Shown: positions 33,452 through 41,812, counted from the first letter of the stretch. The stretch: 48,925 nucleotides of DNA from Saccharothrix sp. ST-888 (GCF_000955975.1 NZ_JYJF01000047.1:1-48925); one strand, 5' to 3'. Made by a program: numbers and translations. Notes: generated by a model not told the origin, from the sequence alone.

Positions 33452-34708
33452 TCACCCTTTCCGACTGAGCACCACGGCTGACTGGAAGCCGCCAAAACCG
33501 CTGCCGACCGAGAGCACATGGCGCAGCGGTATCTCCCTGGCCGTGCGCGGCACGTAGTCCAGGTCGCACTCCGGGTCAGGGGTGGAGTAGTTCGCGGTCG
33601 GCGGCACCACACCGTTCGCCAGCGCCAGGGTGCAGGCCACCAGCTCGATCGCGCCGATCGCGCCCAGCGAGTGGCCGACCATCGACTTGATCGAACTCAT
33701 CGGGAGCCGGTACGCGTGCGCACCCAGCGAGCGCTTGACCGCAGCCGTCTCGTGCCGGTCGTTCTGCTTTGTGCCCGAACCGTGCGCGTTCACGTAGTCG
33801 ATCTCCGAGCCGTCGAGCCCGGCCTGTTCCAGCGCCCGGTTGATCGACTCCGACATCTCCAGGCCTTCCTTGGTCAGCCCGGTCATGTGGTACGCGTTGC
33901 CGAAGGTCGCGAAGCCGCCGATCTCGCAGTACACCGTGGCACCCCGGCGGTGGGCGTGCTCCAGCTCCTCCAGCACCAGCACCGCGCCGCCCTCGCCGAG
34001 GACGAAGCCGTCCCGGGTGGCGTCGAACGGCCGGGAGGCGTGCTCCGGGTCGTCGTTGCGCGCACTGGTCGCCTTGATCGCGTCGAAGCAGGCCACCGTG
34101 ATCGGGGAGATCGGAGAGTCCGAGGCCCCGGCGATGACGACGTCGGCCCGGCCCTCCTGGACCGCGTGGAAGGCGTAGCCGACCGCGTCGAGGCCGGAGG
34201 TGCAACCGGTGGAGACGGTCTGCACCGGACCGTGCGCACCCGACTGCTCGGCCACCGCCGAGGCCAGCGTGCTCGGCGAGAACGCCCGGTGCAGCTGCGG
34301 CTCGGCCTGCCGGTGGTCCACGTCCCAGCGCTTGCCGGCGGCGCTGACCAGCGCGTAGTCGTGCTCCAGGCGGGTGGTGCCACCGACCGCGGTGCCGAGC
34401 GAGACCCCGATCCGCCACGGGTCCTCGGCCGCCAGATCGAGCCCGGCGTCGCGGACCGCCTCGGTGGCGGCGACCAGCGCGAACTGCACGTACCGGTCCG
34501 AGCGGGCCACCTGCACGGGGTCCAGGCCGTGGGCCGCCGGGTCGAAGTCGCACTCGGCGGCGATCCGGGAGCGGAACCCGGTCGGGTCGAACAGCGTGAT
34601 GCCCCGGGTCGCGGTCCGGCCTGAGGTCAGCAGCGACCAGAACGCGGGCACGCCCACGCCGCCGGGCGCCACCACGCCGATCCCGGTGACCGCCACCCGC
34701 CTGGTCAC
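33452..34708 (-). CDS. whiE-ORFIII: ketosynthase α of the type II PKS (whiE ORFIII type)
   Basis: This 418-residue β-ketoacyl synthase has a complete catalytic set: Cys169 in TVSTGCTSGLDAVG, His309 in NAHGSGTKQND, Lys341 and His346 in SIKSMVGHSLGAIG. It performs decarboxylative condensation of malonyl-ACP with KSβ. The GTG start at 34708 overlaps the cupin stop (GTGA). Order and motifs match spore-pigment KSα genes, which have a cupin directly upstream. Its activity should be full. Confidence 0.95.
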   Translation of the reverse strand: MTRRVAVTGIGVVAPGGVGVPAFWSLLTSGRTATRGITLFDPTGFRSRIAAECDFDPAAHGLDPVQVARSDRYVQFALVAATEAVRDAGLDLAAEDPWRIGVSLGTAVGGTTRLEHDYALVSAAGKRWDVDHRQAEPQLHRAFSPSTLASAVAEQSGAHGPVQTVSTGCTSGLDAVGYAFHAVQEGRADVVIAGASDSPISPITVACFDAIKATSARNDDPEHASRPFDATRDGFVLGEGGAVLVLEELEHAHRRGATVYCEIGGFATFGNAYHMTGLTKEGLEMSESINRALEQAGLDGSEIDYVNAHGSGTKQNDRHETAAVKRSLGAHAYRLPMSSIKSMVGHSLGAIGAIELVACTLALANGVVPPTANYSTPDPECDLDYVPRTAREIPLRHVLSVGSGFGGFQSAVVLSRKG

Positions 34709-35130
34709 GACGCGACCTTCGCGTGTTCCGTCGGCCCCGGCTGCAGGGTCTCCTCGGTGTCGACGTGCCCGAGCTCGGGACGCGGCGCCAGCGGGCCCAG
34801 GTGGAAGACCATCCTGGCCTCGGTGTCGCCCACGTTGCGGAACCGGTGCCGCATGTTGACCGGGATCATCAGCCCCTGCTCGGGCTTCAGCGCCACGCTC
34901 CGCCCGTCCAGGTCGACCTCCAGGTCACCGCAGACCACGAAGACGAACTCCTCGGAGTACGGGTGGTAGTGCTCGCCGATCCGCTCGCCCGGCGCCACGA
35001 TCGCCAGGCCCATGAACCCGCTGGTGGCGCCGCACGTGGTCGGGGTGAGCATGGCGCGCAGGTCGCCGCCGCGCCGGCGGTTCGGCGGTGCCTCGTCGAC
35101 GTGCACGATGCGTGGAAGTTCCATGGTCAT
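34705..35130 (-). CDS. whiE-ORFII: cupin-domain protein (whiE ORFII type)
   Basis: This 141-residue single-domain cupin has motif 1 GERIGEHYHPYSEEFVFVVCGDLEV, with two His and a Glu, and motif 2 PVNMRHRFRNVGDTEARMVFHLG. A metal site is therefore plausible. A cupin lies in this place in whiE and related spore-pigment clusters, where its exact role is unsettled; assistance in cyclisation or oxidation has been suggested. The ATG at 35130 is followed by a second in-frame ATG at 35124. It overlaps the KSα start by GTGA. Confidence 0.9.
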   Translation of the reverse strand: MTMELPRIVHVDEAPPNRRRGGDLRAMLTPTTCGATSGFMGLAIVAPGERIGEHYHPYSEEFVFVVCGDLEVDLDGRSVALKPEQGLMIPVNMRHRFRNVGDTEARMVFHLGPLAPRPELGHVDTEETLQPGPTEHAKVAS

Positions 35131-35199
35131 GGCTGCTGCCTCCAGGTGGTTTCTGCGGGATCGGGGGTGCGGACGGGCGGCTGACCGGGCGTCATCCGG

Positions 35200-36309
35200 T
35201 CAGTCCGAGCTGCGGTCGGTGACCAGCGAGAGCTCCCAGGCGGCGAGCAGCAGCCGGACGGCGTCGTCGCCGGGCTCGCCGTGGTCGGAACCGAGTTCTG
35301 TCAACCGGGCGAGCATCGCACCGGCCTGCTGGTCCCGCACGCCGAGCGCGACCTTCGGAGCGGACTTGGCCGGGACCGCGAGGTCGACCTGCCGGACCAG
35401 CACGTCCCCCTGCTGGAAGACCGTGCTGCGCACCAGCACGCCGGCCGGATCGTCCGCCGATGCCTGGTCCTGACGGTGCAACAGCTCGGCCAGCTCCGCA
35501 CCACGGCCGCTGCGGACGGGGTACCGGAACGCGTGCCGGTACACCTTCGCGGGCGCCTCGCCGCGGGCCGCCGCGTGGTGCACGGCCGGCAGCGCCGCCC
35601 GCTTGAAGAAGTCCCGCGCGGACAGCGGGTCGTTCAGGTCGCGGGCCTCCTCCAGGTACGGGTTGATGGCCTCCTCGACCGCCCGGACCTCCGGTTGCAG
35701 CGCCACGTGCCGCAGCGCCGCGACCAGGTCGCCGACCACCTCGACCGCCCGCACCACCCGGTTGCCCTGCATGTAGAGCGAGGTCCTGGCCAGTCGGGTG
35801 CGCTCGTCCACCCGTGCCGACGGCGAGTTGTAGCCGGAGAGGATCTCCGCCACCTTCGCCTCGCTGCCCGGCCGCACGGTGAAGGTGAGGGCGTGCCGGA
35901 CGAGCCCGTCCGGGCTGGCGGGACGGGCGGTCAGTGCCGGGGCGCTGCTGTCGAAGGTCCCGGTGTCCGAGGTCTCGCGCATGATGCTGAACCGCAGTGA
36001 CCTGGTGTCCCGGACGCACCCGTGCAGGGGCCGTACCATCGCGCGGTGCGCGGCACTGTCCACCCACGTCAGGAACGGCTGGGCGCTCTCCCACTCGCTG
36101 GTGATCAGCCACTGCGCGGGGTTCTCGATCGACTGGCAGAGTTGGTCGCTGACATGGCCGGGGACCGAGGCCACCTGGTGCCGCAGCTGCTCGTAGGCGT
36201 CCAGGAAGCGATCCTGCGCTCCGTCCTGGACGTCCAGCAGCAGCACCACGCGGAGCCGCGAGTCCTGCGGGGTCGAGCGCTGCGCCTGGGATTCGGACAG
36301 CGTGATCAT
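35200..36309 (-). CDS. whiE-ORFI: SchA/CurD-type protein (whiE ORFI type)
   Basis: The ~369-residue protein has an N-terminal antibiotic-biosynthesis-monooxygenase-like ferredoxin fold (RVVLLLDVQDGAQDRFLDAYEQL, WLITSEWESAQPFLTWVDS). A SchA/CurD domain follows (LTFTVRPGSEAKVAEIL, ARTSLYMQGNRVVRAVEV, STVFQQGDVLVRQVDL). Such proteins open spore-pigment operons; their reaction is not firmly established. A TTG at 36318 would sit one base from AAGGAG, while the ATG at 36309 is ten bases away, so the ATG is chosen. It is the first gene of the ten-gene operon. Confidence 0.9.
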   Translation of the reverse strand: MITLSESQAQRSTPQDSRLRVVLLLDVQDGAQDRFLDAYEQLRHQVASVPGHVSDQLCQSIENPAQWLITSEWESAQPFLTWVDSAAHRAMVRPLHGCVRDTRSLRFSIMRETSDTGTFDSSAPALTARPASPDGLVRHALTFTVRPGSEAKVAEILSGYNSPSARVDERTRLARTSLYMQGNRVVRAVEVVGDLVAALRHVALQPEVRAVEEAINPYLEEARDLNDPLSARDFFKRAALPAVHHAAARGEAPAKVYRHAFRYPVRSGRGAELAELLHRQDQASADDPAGVLVRSTVFQQGDVLVRQVDLAVPAKSAPKVALGVRDQQAGAMLARLTELGSDHGEPGDDAVRLLLAAWELSLVTDRSSD

Positions 36310-36555
36310 TTTCGACAATCTCCTTGGGAGCGTTGGGGCGATGGCGAGTTGGAGAAGCGGACTGCCGACGCTCCGAGCGCGTGATGTGACTCTCCGTGAT
36401 CGATTGAGCGCGGTCGGGCCTCAGCCTGAATCCGATCGTCAGGCGCCGGACGGCACCGCGCGAGATCTGCGGGCCATCCGGGCGAAACCCGCTCCGGCCG
36501 CTCGCCTGAGGGGGATGGATCACGCGTCCCGCACCGCGTACTCCTGGAGCAACCG
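36310..36555. promoter_or_regulatory. divergent promoter region of the pigment cluster
   Basis: This 246-nt gap separates whiE-ORFI and whiE-ORFVIII homologues. In Streptomyces coelicolor this gap holds developmentally controlled divergent promoters, the ORFVIII one depending on a sporulation sigma factor. Here I can see an inverted repeat GGAGCGTTGG (36327-36336) and CCGACGCTCC (36365-36374), 9 of 10 matching, in the ORFI leader. No promoter boxes can be assigned with confidence. Confidence 0.5.
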
Positions 36556-38181
36556 ATGAACCCGAAGACCGACGAGCGCGTCCCGGTCCTGATCGTGGGC
36601 GGCTCGCTGGTGGGCCTGTCCGCCTCCCTATTCCTCGGCCGCCTCGGCGTCCGGCACCTGCTGGTGGAGAAACACGCCGCCACCTCCCACCACCCGCGAG
36701 GCCGTGGGAACAACCTGCGCACCATGGAGCTCTACCGGGTGGCCGGCGTCGAGGAGGACATCCGCAGCGCCGCCTCCGTACTCGCCGACAACCACGGCAT
36801 CCTGCAGGCCGGTACCCTCACCGGGGCCGACCAGGAGTGGCTGTTCCGGGAGATCGACCCGGGCGGCGCACTGGCCAGGTTCAGCCCCACCGGCTGGTGC
36901 CTGTGCAGCCAGAACGACCTCGAACCGGTCCTGCTGCGCCGGGCCCGCGACCTCGGCGGCGTGCTGAGCTTCAGCACCGAACTGCGCTCCTTCGAGCAGG
37001 ACGCCGGCGGCGTCACCGCACTCCTGCGCAACCGGGAGACCGGCGCCGAGCGCACCGTCCGCGCCGACTACCTGATCGCCGCCGACGGCCCGCGCAGCCC
37101 CGCCCGCGAGCGGCTGGGGATCGGCCGGACCGGGAAGGGCGACCTCTTCCACAACGTCAGCATCACCTTCCGGGCCAAGCGCCTGGCCGACGTGGTGGGC
37201 GACCGCCTCTTCATTGCCTGCTACCTCACCAACCCCGAGGGCCCCGGTGCGCTGCTGCCCGTGGACAACCAGGAGAACTGGGTCTTCCACGCCCCCTGGA
37301 AGCCCGACCTGGGCGAGACCCTGGAGGACTTCACCGACGAGCGCTGCATCGAGCACATCCGCACCGCCACCGGAGTGCCGGACCTGAAGGTGGAGATCAC
37401 CGGAAAGGCCCCCTGGCACGCCGCCGAACGGGTTGCCGAACGCTACTGCTCCGGACGGGTCTTCCTGGCCGGGGACTCCGCCCACGAGATGTCCCCGACC
37501 GGCGCCTTCGGCTCCAACACCGGCATCCAGGACGCCCACAACCTCGCCTGGAAGCTCGCCGCCGTCCTCGGCGGCTGGGCCGGACCCGGTCTGCTGGAGA
37601 CCTACCAGCAGGAGCGCCGCCCGGTCGCCCAGGCCACCAGCGAACGCGCCTCCGCCCGCTCGGCCGAACACCGCCACCCCGGTTACGACGCCGTCCCCGG
37701 CACCGGGCGGCAGAGCAACGTCCTGGCCGTGGCCCTCGGCTACCGCTACAACACCGGCGCCGTCCTGGACACCGACCCCACCGCGCCGACCGTGCCCGAC
37801 CGCTTCCAGCCGGACGGCGCACCCGGTGGACGCGCCCCCCACCTGTGGCTGCGCCGCGCGGGTGTCCGGCTCTCCACCGTGGACCTGTTCGAGAAGCACC
37901 TCGTGCTGTTCACCGGCCCCGGCGGATCCGCCTGGTACCGGGCCGCCGAGCGGGTGGCGGAGCGCCTGGAAGTCCCGCTCGACCGCTACCGGATCGGCAC
38001 CGCCGCCGAGGACGACCTGGCGCCCGAACCCGGTGTCGACTGGGCCGCCGCCTACGGCACCGGACCGGACGGCGCCGTACTGGTCCGGCCGGACGGCTTC
38101 GTGGCCTGGCGGGCCACCGCAGGTGCGGCCGACCCCGAGGCGGTCCTCGGTGCCGCACTCACCGAACTGCTGGACATCTGA
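36556..38181 (+). CDS. whiE-ORFVIII: FAD-dependent polyketide hydroxylase (whiE ORFVIII type)
   Basis: This 541-residue flavin hydroxylase belongs to the PHBH class. VLIVGGSLVGLSASLFLGRLG near residue 12 binds FAD, RGRGNNLRTMELYR follows, YLIAADGPRSPARERLGI is the DG motif, and GDSAHEMSPTGAFGSNTGIQDAHNLAWKL (from residue 306) is the GD motif. A C-terminal thioredoxin-like domain ends in VLVRPDGFVAWR. This is the aromatic hydroxylase layout of PgaE/RdmE and whiE ORFVIII. It is divergently transcribed from the PKS operon exactly as in whiE and probably oxidises the finished aromatic scaffold. GGAG precedes the ATG. Confidence 0.92.
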   Translation: MNPKTDERVPVLIVGGSLVGLSASLFLGRLGVRHLLVEKHAATSHHPRGRGNNLRTMELYRVAGVEEDIRSAASVLADNHGILQAGTLTGADQEWLFREIDPGGALARFSPTGWCLCSQNDLEPVLLRRARDLGGVLSFSTELRSFEQDAGGVTALLRNRETGAERTVRADYLIAADGPRSPARERLGIGRTGKGDLFHNVSITFRAKRLADVVGDRLFIACYLTNPEGPGALLPVDNQENWVFHAPWKPDLGETLEDFTDERCIEHIRTATGVPDLKVEITGKAPWHAAERVAERYCSGRVFLAGDSAHEMSPTGAFGSNTGIQDAHNLAWKLAAVLGGWAGPGLLETYQQERRPVAQATSERASARSAEHRHPGYDAVPGTGRQSNVLAVALGYRYNTGAVLDTDPTAPTVPDRFQPDGAPGGRAPHLWLRRAGVRLSTVDLFEKHLVLFTGPGGSAWYRAAERVAERLEVPLDRYRIGTAAEDDLAPEPGVDWAAAYGTGPDGAVLVRPDGFVAWRATAGAADPEAVLGAALTELLDI

Positions 38182-38200
38182 CAGCCGGTCGGACGACCGC

Positions 38201-38243
38201 GAGAGGGCCGGTTCCCCGCCCGAGGCGGGGAACCGGCCCTCTC
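38201..38243. terminator. 20-bp perfect-stem terminator
   Basis: The arms 38201-38220 and 38224-38243 are perfectly complementary around a 3-nt loop (CGA). The hairpin lies between the convergent hydroxylase and DUF1508 genes and would end both transcripts. Confidence 0.92.
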
Positions 38244-38254
38244 ACCCTGCCGGT

Positions 38255-38446
38255 CTAGGCCGGAGCCGCGGACTCCTCCTGGACCTGGGCGTACGGCGCG
38301 AGCTTCCGGATCGACTCGATGCTCTTCAGCAGCGACTCCTTGCTCTCGTGCGCGTCGCTGGTGACGAGGACCGATCCGTTGCTCGCCTTGAGCCGGAACC
38401 GGTGCACACCGGGCTTCTCCGTGTAGACCTCGAACTTGCCTGCCAT
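38255..38446 (-). CDS. DUF1508 / YegP-like small protein
   Basis: This 63-residue protein begins AGKFEVYTEKPGVHRFRLKA followed by NGSVLVTSDAHESKESLLKSIESIRK. That is the single-repeat YegP/DUF1508 fold, a small ββα unit. The ATG at 38446 has GAGGTG nine bases upstream. The function of the family is uncertain. It is convergent with the hydroxylase. Confidence 0.85.
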   Translation of the reverse strand: MAGKFEVYTEKPGVHRFRLKASNGSVLVTSDAHESKESLLKSIESIRKLAPYAQVQEESAAPA

Positions 38447-38695
38447 GGGAGTTTTCACCTCTCGCTCGGGTAGCCCCCCTCGAACGGCAACGTAGGCCGG
38501 GCGACGGGCCGCCGCACGCCGGGCACCTCGTCCGGGTGCGGACCGGTCGGGCGACGCGGCACGGCGGGAGCGGGCCGAAAGCCCGGGTCGGCGCGGCAGC
38601 GCAGGGCCAGGGGAACCCGGCGGAGCCCGACGCCGGATCAAGTGACCCACCCGCGAGGGGGTTCCGGTCTCCGGAGCCACGCCCGACGCCGAAAC

Positions 38696-38980
38696 TCACC
38701 CTGGCGGGGGACACCGCGGGGACTCCCACCGCACGAAGTCCACCGTACGTCCGTAGTCGTAGCCCACCGCGCTGGTGACGAATTCGTTCGGCGGCAGCAC
38801 GCCGTCCGCGCGGAAGCGCTGCTCGTAGCGGGTGATCTGCCCGATCACGTCCACCGCCTCCTCGACGTCCTCGGCCGGACAGCCGCGCGTGGTGAGGGTG
38901 TTGAACACCGCCGCCCGCCGCCACGTCGGGTTGACCGCGTGCTTGCACTCCGCAACGGCCTCTCTGCGCAGCCACAGCAT
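38696..38980 (-). CDS. DUF1266-like C-terminal region, possibly a fragment
   Basis: The ~94 residues include MLWLRREAVAECKHAVNPTWRR, a middle CPAEDVEEAVDVIGQITRYEQRF and a terminal FVTSAVGYDYGRTVDFVRWES. The last part recalls the closing motif of DUF1266 proteins. Codon use looks coding. The frame stays open further upstream without a good start, so this may be the 3' remnant of a longer gene. The ATG at 38980 with GGAG three bases before is the best start visible. Assignment is tentative. Confidence 0.4.
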   Translation of the reverse strand: MLWLRREAVAECKHAVNPTWRRAAVFNTLTTRGCPAEDVEEAVDVIGQITRYEQRFRADGVLPPNEFVTSAVGYDYGRTVDFVRWESPRCPPPG

Positions 38981-39193
38981 GAACTCCGGTGTCCACGGGC
39001 TGTTCTGGGCATCATGGCCTCGTGTAATTCGTGCTCCACCTGCGTGGCCGGCGTCCGCAGGCTGCGGACTTGCCGGGGGAGCACGGGGAGTGATGCGGCC
39101 GTTCGGATCCGCGCGATTGCAGCTTGTGAGGTGCCGGGCGAGGCTGGCGATCGCCGCCCCCTGCGGCTCCAAACACACAGCAAAGGTTCTTTC

Positions 39194-39706
39194 ATGCGCA
39201 ACAAGCGAATCATCGCGGCGCTCGCCGGTGTCGCGATCGCCGGATCCCTGGCCACCGCCGTCGAGGCGAACGCCGCCGCTGCGCCGGCCCGTCAGATCGC
39301 CGTTCAGCCGGCGGACCAGACGGACTCGGCCCAGCAGATCCACCAGCTCGGTATGCTCGGCGACCTCACCAGCAAGGTGGACGTCGTGGCGCGCTCGGCC
39401 AAGGCCAGCTCGCAGTCCAGCGCCGCCACCTTCCAGTCCCAGGTGGCCGCCGCGAAGGCCGCCGCCGACGCCCTGCAGGCCGAGGTCCAGAAGGCGTCCA
39501 GTGCGACCAGGCAGACGCGCAGCCTCGCGTCCGACGTCGCCAAGCTGAACACCGACCTCGCCACGCTGGCCGCCGATCTCCGGACCAACCCCGCTGCGGT
39601 CCCAGCCGACCTGGCCCAGATCGCTGCCGACCTCCTCGCCATCGTCGGCGACGTCCTCGGCACCCTGGACGCACCGGCAGCGGCCCCGGCCGCAGCCGGG
39701 CACTGA
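39194..39706 (+). CDS. small secreted helical protein
   Basis: The 170-residue protein has a signal peptide (MRNKRIIAALAGVAIAGSLATAVEANA, cleavage after ANA likely). An almost wholly α-helical Ala/Gln/Asp-rich body follows with heptad-like spacing (AKASSQSSAATFQSQVAAAKAAADALQ, LASDVAKLNTDLATLAADL). It is probably an exported coiled-coil protein. No family was recognised. It is followed by a hairpin and appears to be monocistronic. Confidence 0.75.
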   Translation: MRNKRIIAALAGVAIAGSLATAVEANAAAAPARQIAVQPADQTDSAQQIHQLGMLGDLTSKVDVVARSAKASSQSSAATFQSQVAAAKAAADALQAEVQKASSATRQTRSLASDVAKLNTDLATLAADLRTNPAAVPADLAQIAADLLAIVGDVLGTLDAPAAAPAAAGH

Positions 39707-39718
39707 CCTCAGCGTCCC

Positions 39719-39751
39719 GCGCCCGCCCCGCCGTTCCCGGTGAGGCGGGCG
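39719..39751. terminator. hairpin after the secreted helical protein
   Basis: CGCCCGCC (39720-39727) pairs with GGCGGGCG (39744-39751) about 12 nt after the stop codon, with a 16-nt loop. It is a moderate terminator. Confidence 0.5.
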
Positions 39752-39936
39752 TTGCCGCTGTGCGGGCACCGCATCGCTCGGGTGGGGAGGGTGGTGCGGA
39801 AGGCCGGTGGGAGCCGGCAGCGGAGCGTTCCGCACACTCGGCCCTGACTTGCCGGAACGGTGAGATGTGGCGGGGCAGCGCCGAGACCCCGGCAGAGCGG
39901 TGCTGACGGGGTCTCTGGGAGTGGTGGTGCCGGCTG

Positions 39937-40149
39937 TCAGACGTCGCCGAAGTCGCCGCCCTTGACACCTGCCACGAATGCGGCGAAGGCGTCGGCGCCG
40001 AAGACCAGGGCCGGACCTTCGGGGTCCTTGGAGTCCCGGACGGGGACGATGCCGGGGTAGTTGGGAGCAACCTCGACACAGCTGCCGCCGTTGCCGCTGT
40101 GGCTCGACTTGAACCAGGAAGCGCCGGACAGGTCTGGGAAGTCAGTCAT
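39937..40149 (-). CDS. DUF397 protein (partner of an HTH regulator)
   Basis: The 70-residue protein has the full DUF397 signature: WFKSSHSGNGGSCVEVAP, then VPVRDSKDPEGPALVF and AFAAFVAGVKGGDF. Its start codon overlaps the end of the HTH gene by eight bases. In streptomycetes such proteins pair with DUF5753 HTH regulators (WhiJ-like systems) and modulate them. The protein is small, acidic and cytosolic. Confidence 0.93.
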   Translation of the reverse strand: MTDFPDLSGASWFKSSHSGNGGSCVEVAPNYPGIVPVRDSKDPEGPALVFGADAFAAFVAGVKGGDFGDV

Positions 40150-40975
40150 GGTGCAGTTCCTCTCGTACCTTACGGATCAGATCAAGGGATGCCGCTCTGG
40201 ACAGCGCTTCCACCTGTAGCCGATCGTAGGCCCTTTCCCATGCCCTGACAGTCTCGTCTTTCCGCACCACATAGCCTTGTTCGACCGATTCGGTGTAACC
40301 GACCACAGAACGGTCGGCAAAGGTCAGCAAGGTGAGGAGTGCCCTGAACGGGGCATGTTCGGCCAACTCGAACGGGGCTACCTGAAGGACCACGTCAGGT
40401 CGGGCGGCCGCTTCGGCCAGATGCTCCAGCTGGGCCCTCATGGTCTGGGCGCTGCCTACCCGCCTACGGATGCAGCTCTCGTCCATGATCGCGTGGATCA
40501 GAGGTGGCGCATCCCGCTTCAGAAGTCGCTGGCGGGTGGCGAGGAACCTCACTCGCTCGTCCGCCTGGTCTGGCGTGATGCTCCCGCGCTGGACCGCTGC
40601 CGCTTCGAGTGCGGCGGCGTAAGCCCGGGTCTGGAGGAGCCCCGGAACCATGTTCGGCTCGAAGATCCTGATCTCGGTTGCCCGTGCTTCCTGCGCCGCG
40701 TGCTCCGGGAACCCTTCGATGAAGCCCTTGCGTCGGAGTCCCAGCCACATCAGTTCGAGCGTCTGACCGGTTCTGAGGGCCAGATCCGCCGCCTTGGCGA
40801 ACTTCAGCGAAGTGGTTTTGCTGCCTGTTTCCACCGCCGAGATGTAGCTGTCCGAGTACCTCATACGAGCGGCCAGCTCCCCTTGGGACCAGCCGCGTGC
40901 CTCCCGTGAGCTGCGGAGCTGTGAACCGAATGCGGCTCGCGGAGATGACGCAGGGTCAAGTGTCTTGCGGTTCAA
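40142..40975 (-). CDS. XRE-family HTH regulator with DUF5753 (WhiJ-like)
   Basis: This 277-residue regulator has an N-terminal XRE helix-turn-helix (FGSQLRSSREARGWSQGELAARMRYSDSYISAVETGS). The C-terminal DUF5753 domain contains EPNMVPGLLQTRAYA and HAIMDESCIRRRVG. It overlaps the downstream DUF397 gene, making the standard WhiJ/AbaA-type pair linked to development and secondary metabolism. The start appears to be a TTG at 40975; no better start precedes the HTH. The divergent region upstream contains short palindromes and two small coupled genes on the opposite strand, a typical arrangement for these loci. Confidence 0.92.
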   Translation of the reverse strand: MNRKTLDPASSPRAAFGSQLRSSREARGWSQGELAARMRYSDSYISAVETGSKTTSLKFAKAADLALRTGQTLELMWLGLRRKGFIEGFPEHAAQEARATEIRIFEPNMVPGLLQTRAYAAALEAAAVQRGSITPDQADERVRFLATRQRLLKRDAPPLIHAIMDESCIRRRVGSAQTMRAQLEHLAEAAARPDVVLQVAPFELAEHAPFRALLTLLTFADRSVVGYTESVEQGYVVRKDETVRAWERAYDRLQVEALSRAASLDLIRKVREELHHD

Positions 40976-41019
40976 GGATCATGCCCTATTCCACTTGGGT
41001 CCCGGACAAGTTGAAGAGT

Positions 41020-41066
41020 TCCCGATGGTACGGGACATTAGGCGCCCCGGGTAGTGAAAGCACTAC
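41020..41066. promoter_or_regulatory. palindromes in the HTH/small-gene divergent region
   Basis: TCCCG (41020-41024) and CGGGA (41031-41035) form a 16-bp interrupted palindrome between a TTGAAG at 41011 and GACATT at 41034 that could be weak -35/-10 boxes. GTAGTGAAAGCACTAC (41051-41066) is a perfect 6-bp stem with a 4-nt loop just before the ribosome-binding site of the small gene at 41081. Either could be the HTH regulator's operator. Confidence 0.4.
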
Positions 41067-41080
41067 GGAGAGGAGTCGCC

Positions 41081-41359
41081 GTGTCTGTGTGGAGACCGGT
41101 TCGAAGGACGGTCCATCAGCCCCAGGTCGGGGAGGTGGTCCGGGATCGTGCCCACGGTGGCGCTGAGGGCGTCTACATGGAGACGAGGGACGGCAGGGTC
41201 TACCTCCGGCCCCGTCAGGGCGGGCAGGAGTGGACGACCTACCCGAGTGAGATCGAACCGCTCGCCGATGAACCCGAGTTGGTTCCCGTGCTCGGGGCCG
41301 ACCGCCCGCGCCGGGCGCCGGAGTGGCCGGGGGATCGGGCGGGGGTGACGGCCGTATGA
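41081..41359 (+). CDS. small conserved-looking protein divergent from the WhiJ-like pair
   Basis: The 92-residue protein begins with a GTG at 41081 behind GGAGAGGAG. It contains VHQPQVGEVVRDRAHGGAEGVYMETRDGRVYLRPRQGGQEW, which looks like a small β-rich domain. The C-terminus is Pro/Arg-rich. Its stop overlaps the next start (ATGA). Similar small proteins often lie beside DUF397/HTH pairs in streptomycetes. No function can be given. Confidence 0.7.
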   Translation: MSVWRPVRRTVHQPQVGEVVRDRAHGGAEGVYMETRDGRVYLRPRQGGQEWTTYPSEIEPLADEPELVPVLGADRPRRAPEWPGDRAGVTAV

Positions 41360-41574
41360 ACGTACGGAGCGCCGTGGTTGAGCGGTCGTCCCAGATGCCC
41401 GGCATCGTGGTCGGCGAGGGGCGGGACGGCCGGTTCGTCGTCGCTCTGGTCGGCGGGGCGGTCCGCCACAGCCTCACCCGGGACGACATCCGGCCGGCCG
41501 ACACGAGCGAGGCGCTGCGGGTTCAGATGGCCGTGCAGCGGACCGTCCACCGCATCCGCCATGCCGGTACCTGA
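41356..41574 (+). CDS. small protein coupled to the preceding gene
   Basis: The 72-residue protein begins NVRSAVVERSSQMPGIVVGEGRDGRFVVALVGGAVRHSLTRDDIRPA and ends in a short helix. The ATG at 41356 overlaps the previous stop by ATGA, indicating translational coupling. No known family was recognised. Confidence 0.65.
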   Translation: MNVRSAVVERSSQMPGIVVGEGRDGRFVVALVGGAVRHSLTRDDIRPADTSEALRVQMAVQRTVHRIRHAGT

Positions 41575-41686
41575 CCGGCCCGCCGCCCTTCGCACGGAGG
41601 ATCGGAGATGACAACCACCGCCGGGGCGGCCCGACCACGCGTACGGAACCCGCCGTCCCGCCGGTCACCTGAAGGAGCGCCGGTTC

Positions 41687-41812
41687 GTGCCCATGGCCGA
41701 GCTCGCCCAGTACGTGAAACCCCACACCCTGTCGCGTATCCGGCAGGCGTGGACGGCCCGCGAGGCCGCCAAGGGGCTGCCCCTGCCGGTCATGGGCGAG
41801 CCGGTCGGCTGA
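41687..41812 (+). CDS. possible 41-residue protein
   Basis: A GTG at 41687 follows a strong GAAGGAG nine bases upstream. The peptide is VPMAELAQYVKPHTLSRIRQ followed by a short helix and MGEPVG. It may be a small regulator or the end of a decayed gene. Support rests on the ribosome-binding site and codon bias only. Confidence 0.35.
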   Translation: MPMAELAQYVKPHTLSRIRQAWTAREAAKGLPLPVMGEPVG

